A DNA stretch of 6,305 nucleotides from Paludibacteraceae bacterium. GTDB taxonomy: Bacteria; Bacteroidota; Bacteroidia; Bacteroidales; Paludibacteraceae. Made by a program: the position numbers and the translations under genes. Every line of letters begins with the position of its first letter. Position 1 is the stretch's first letter. The DNA lies in contig JAGPGR010000115.1 in the NCBI GenBank assembly GCA_018055865.1, forward strand, positions 1 to 6,305, read 5' to 3'. Positions 5,944 through 6,305 of this stretch are shown here, one piece after another. The notes under the pieces were generated by a model, which made no database searches, was not told where the DNA came from, and worked only from the letters and a program-made list of their open reading frames with translations.

Positions 5944-6305
5944 TCAATTTCTTACATCTGCTCCCCAAAGCAATTTATTTCGCAAGGTATCAAAAAACGT
6001 GTGATTCAAGGGTTTAAGAACCTGAATACAGTAATCCGCTTTTTTCAAACGCAGACGGGTGCTGTGATCCAGAATTTTTGAACGGCCATCAATGGAAACC
6101 AGGTAGCTGTTGCTTCTGCTTATCACATTCATATCTATTTCCCAGTCGTCGGGCACAATAAGTGGACGCACATTCAGACTATGCGATGCAACGGGTGAAA
6201 TCACAAAACTCCTCGCCTGTGGCACCACTATCGGTCCTCCGGCACTCATCGAATAGGCCGTTGAACCTGTTGGAGTGGAAATAATCAATCCGTCGGCCTG
6301 GTAAC
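5944..6305 (-). CDS. nadK: NAD kinase, C-terminal part (runs off right edge)
   Basis: The minus-strand frame is open from the window edge to a TGA at 5946-5944, giving about 120 C-terminal residues of the enzyme that phosphorylates NAD to NADP in the cytoplasm with ATP. The visible start, [20 protein letters not shown], is the core NadK signature: the TPTGSTAYS loop contacts NAD, and AGGPIV follows. Further conserved parts are [13 protein letters not shown], the VSIDGR strand, and the terminal block [18 protein letters not shown], which matches the usual NadK ending (compare YFNTLSTKLGW in E. coli). The N-terminal half, with the GGDG motif, lies outside the window. A frame started at an internal TTG (6288) would be an artefact of truncation; the gene continues to the right. 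It converges with the lipoprotein gene across 53 bases that show no strong terminator. Confidence 0.95.
   Translation of the reverse strand, partial: YQADGLIISTPTGSTAYSMSAGGPIVVPQARSFVISPVASHSLNVRPLIVPDDWEIDMNVISRSNSYLVSIDGRSKILDHSTRLRLKKADYCIQVLKPLNHTFFDTLRNKLLWGADVRN

Overview
The window looks like ordinary chromosome from a member of the Bacteroidota, most likely order Bacteroidales. Three things point there. Promoter-like sites match the TAnnTTTG (-7) / TTTG (-33) pattern of that phylum. The CysRS has a KMGKS signature and the RbfA protein reads very much like Bacteroides homologues (from memory, no search was run). Beta-barrel and lipoprotein genes of Bacteroidota style flank the housekeeping genes. 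Base composition is moderately AT-rich and fairly even.

Layout, left to right. (1) The 5' part of an outer-membrane beta-barrel protein gene on the minus strand (1-381, continues beyond the left edge). (2) A long divergent intergenic region (382-879). It holds a promoter-like site for each flanking gene, an imperfect 16-bp inverted repeat, a roughly 20-bp direct repeat, and a doubtful 65-codon minus-strand ORF whose stop overlaps the barrel start. (3) Four plus-strand genes: a DjlA-type TerB + J-domain membrane co-chaperone (880-1641), cysteinyl-tRNA synthetase cysS (1852-3312), ribosome-binding factor rbfA (3459-3794), and an FtsX/LolC-LolE family ABC transporter permease (3942-5177). (4) An unrecognised lipoprotein (5213-5890) only 35 bases after the permease. 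(5) The 3' part of NAD kinase, nadK, on the minus strand (5944-6305, continues beyond the right edge), convergent with the lipoprotein gene.

Functionally, cysS and rbfA serve translation, nadK supplies NADP, djlA feeds clients to DnaK at the inner membrane, and the permease probably belongs to the lipoprotein-release or a related envelope transporter. The 147-210 base gaps between djlA, cysS, rbfA and the permease suggest loose clustering, not one tight operon. The permease-lipoprotein pair is the closest same-strand coupling.

I see no mobile element, CRISPR array, tRNA, rRNA or defence system, and no clear novel system. The most interesting leads are the structured djlA upstream region, a promoter-like site antisense to the djlA 3' end, and the unknown lipoprotein beside the permease.
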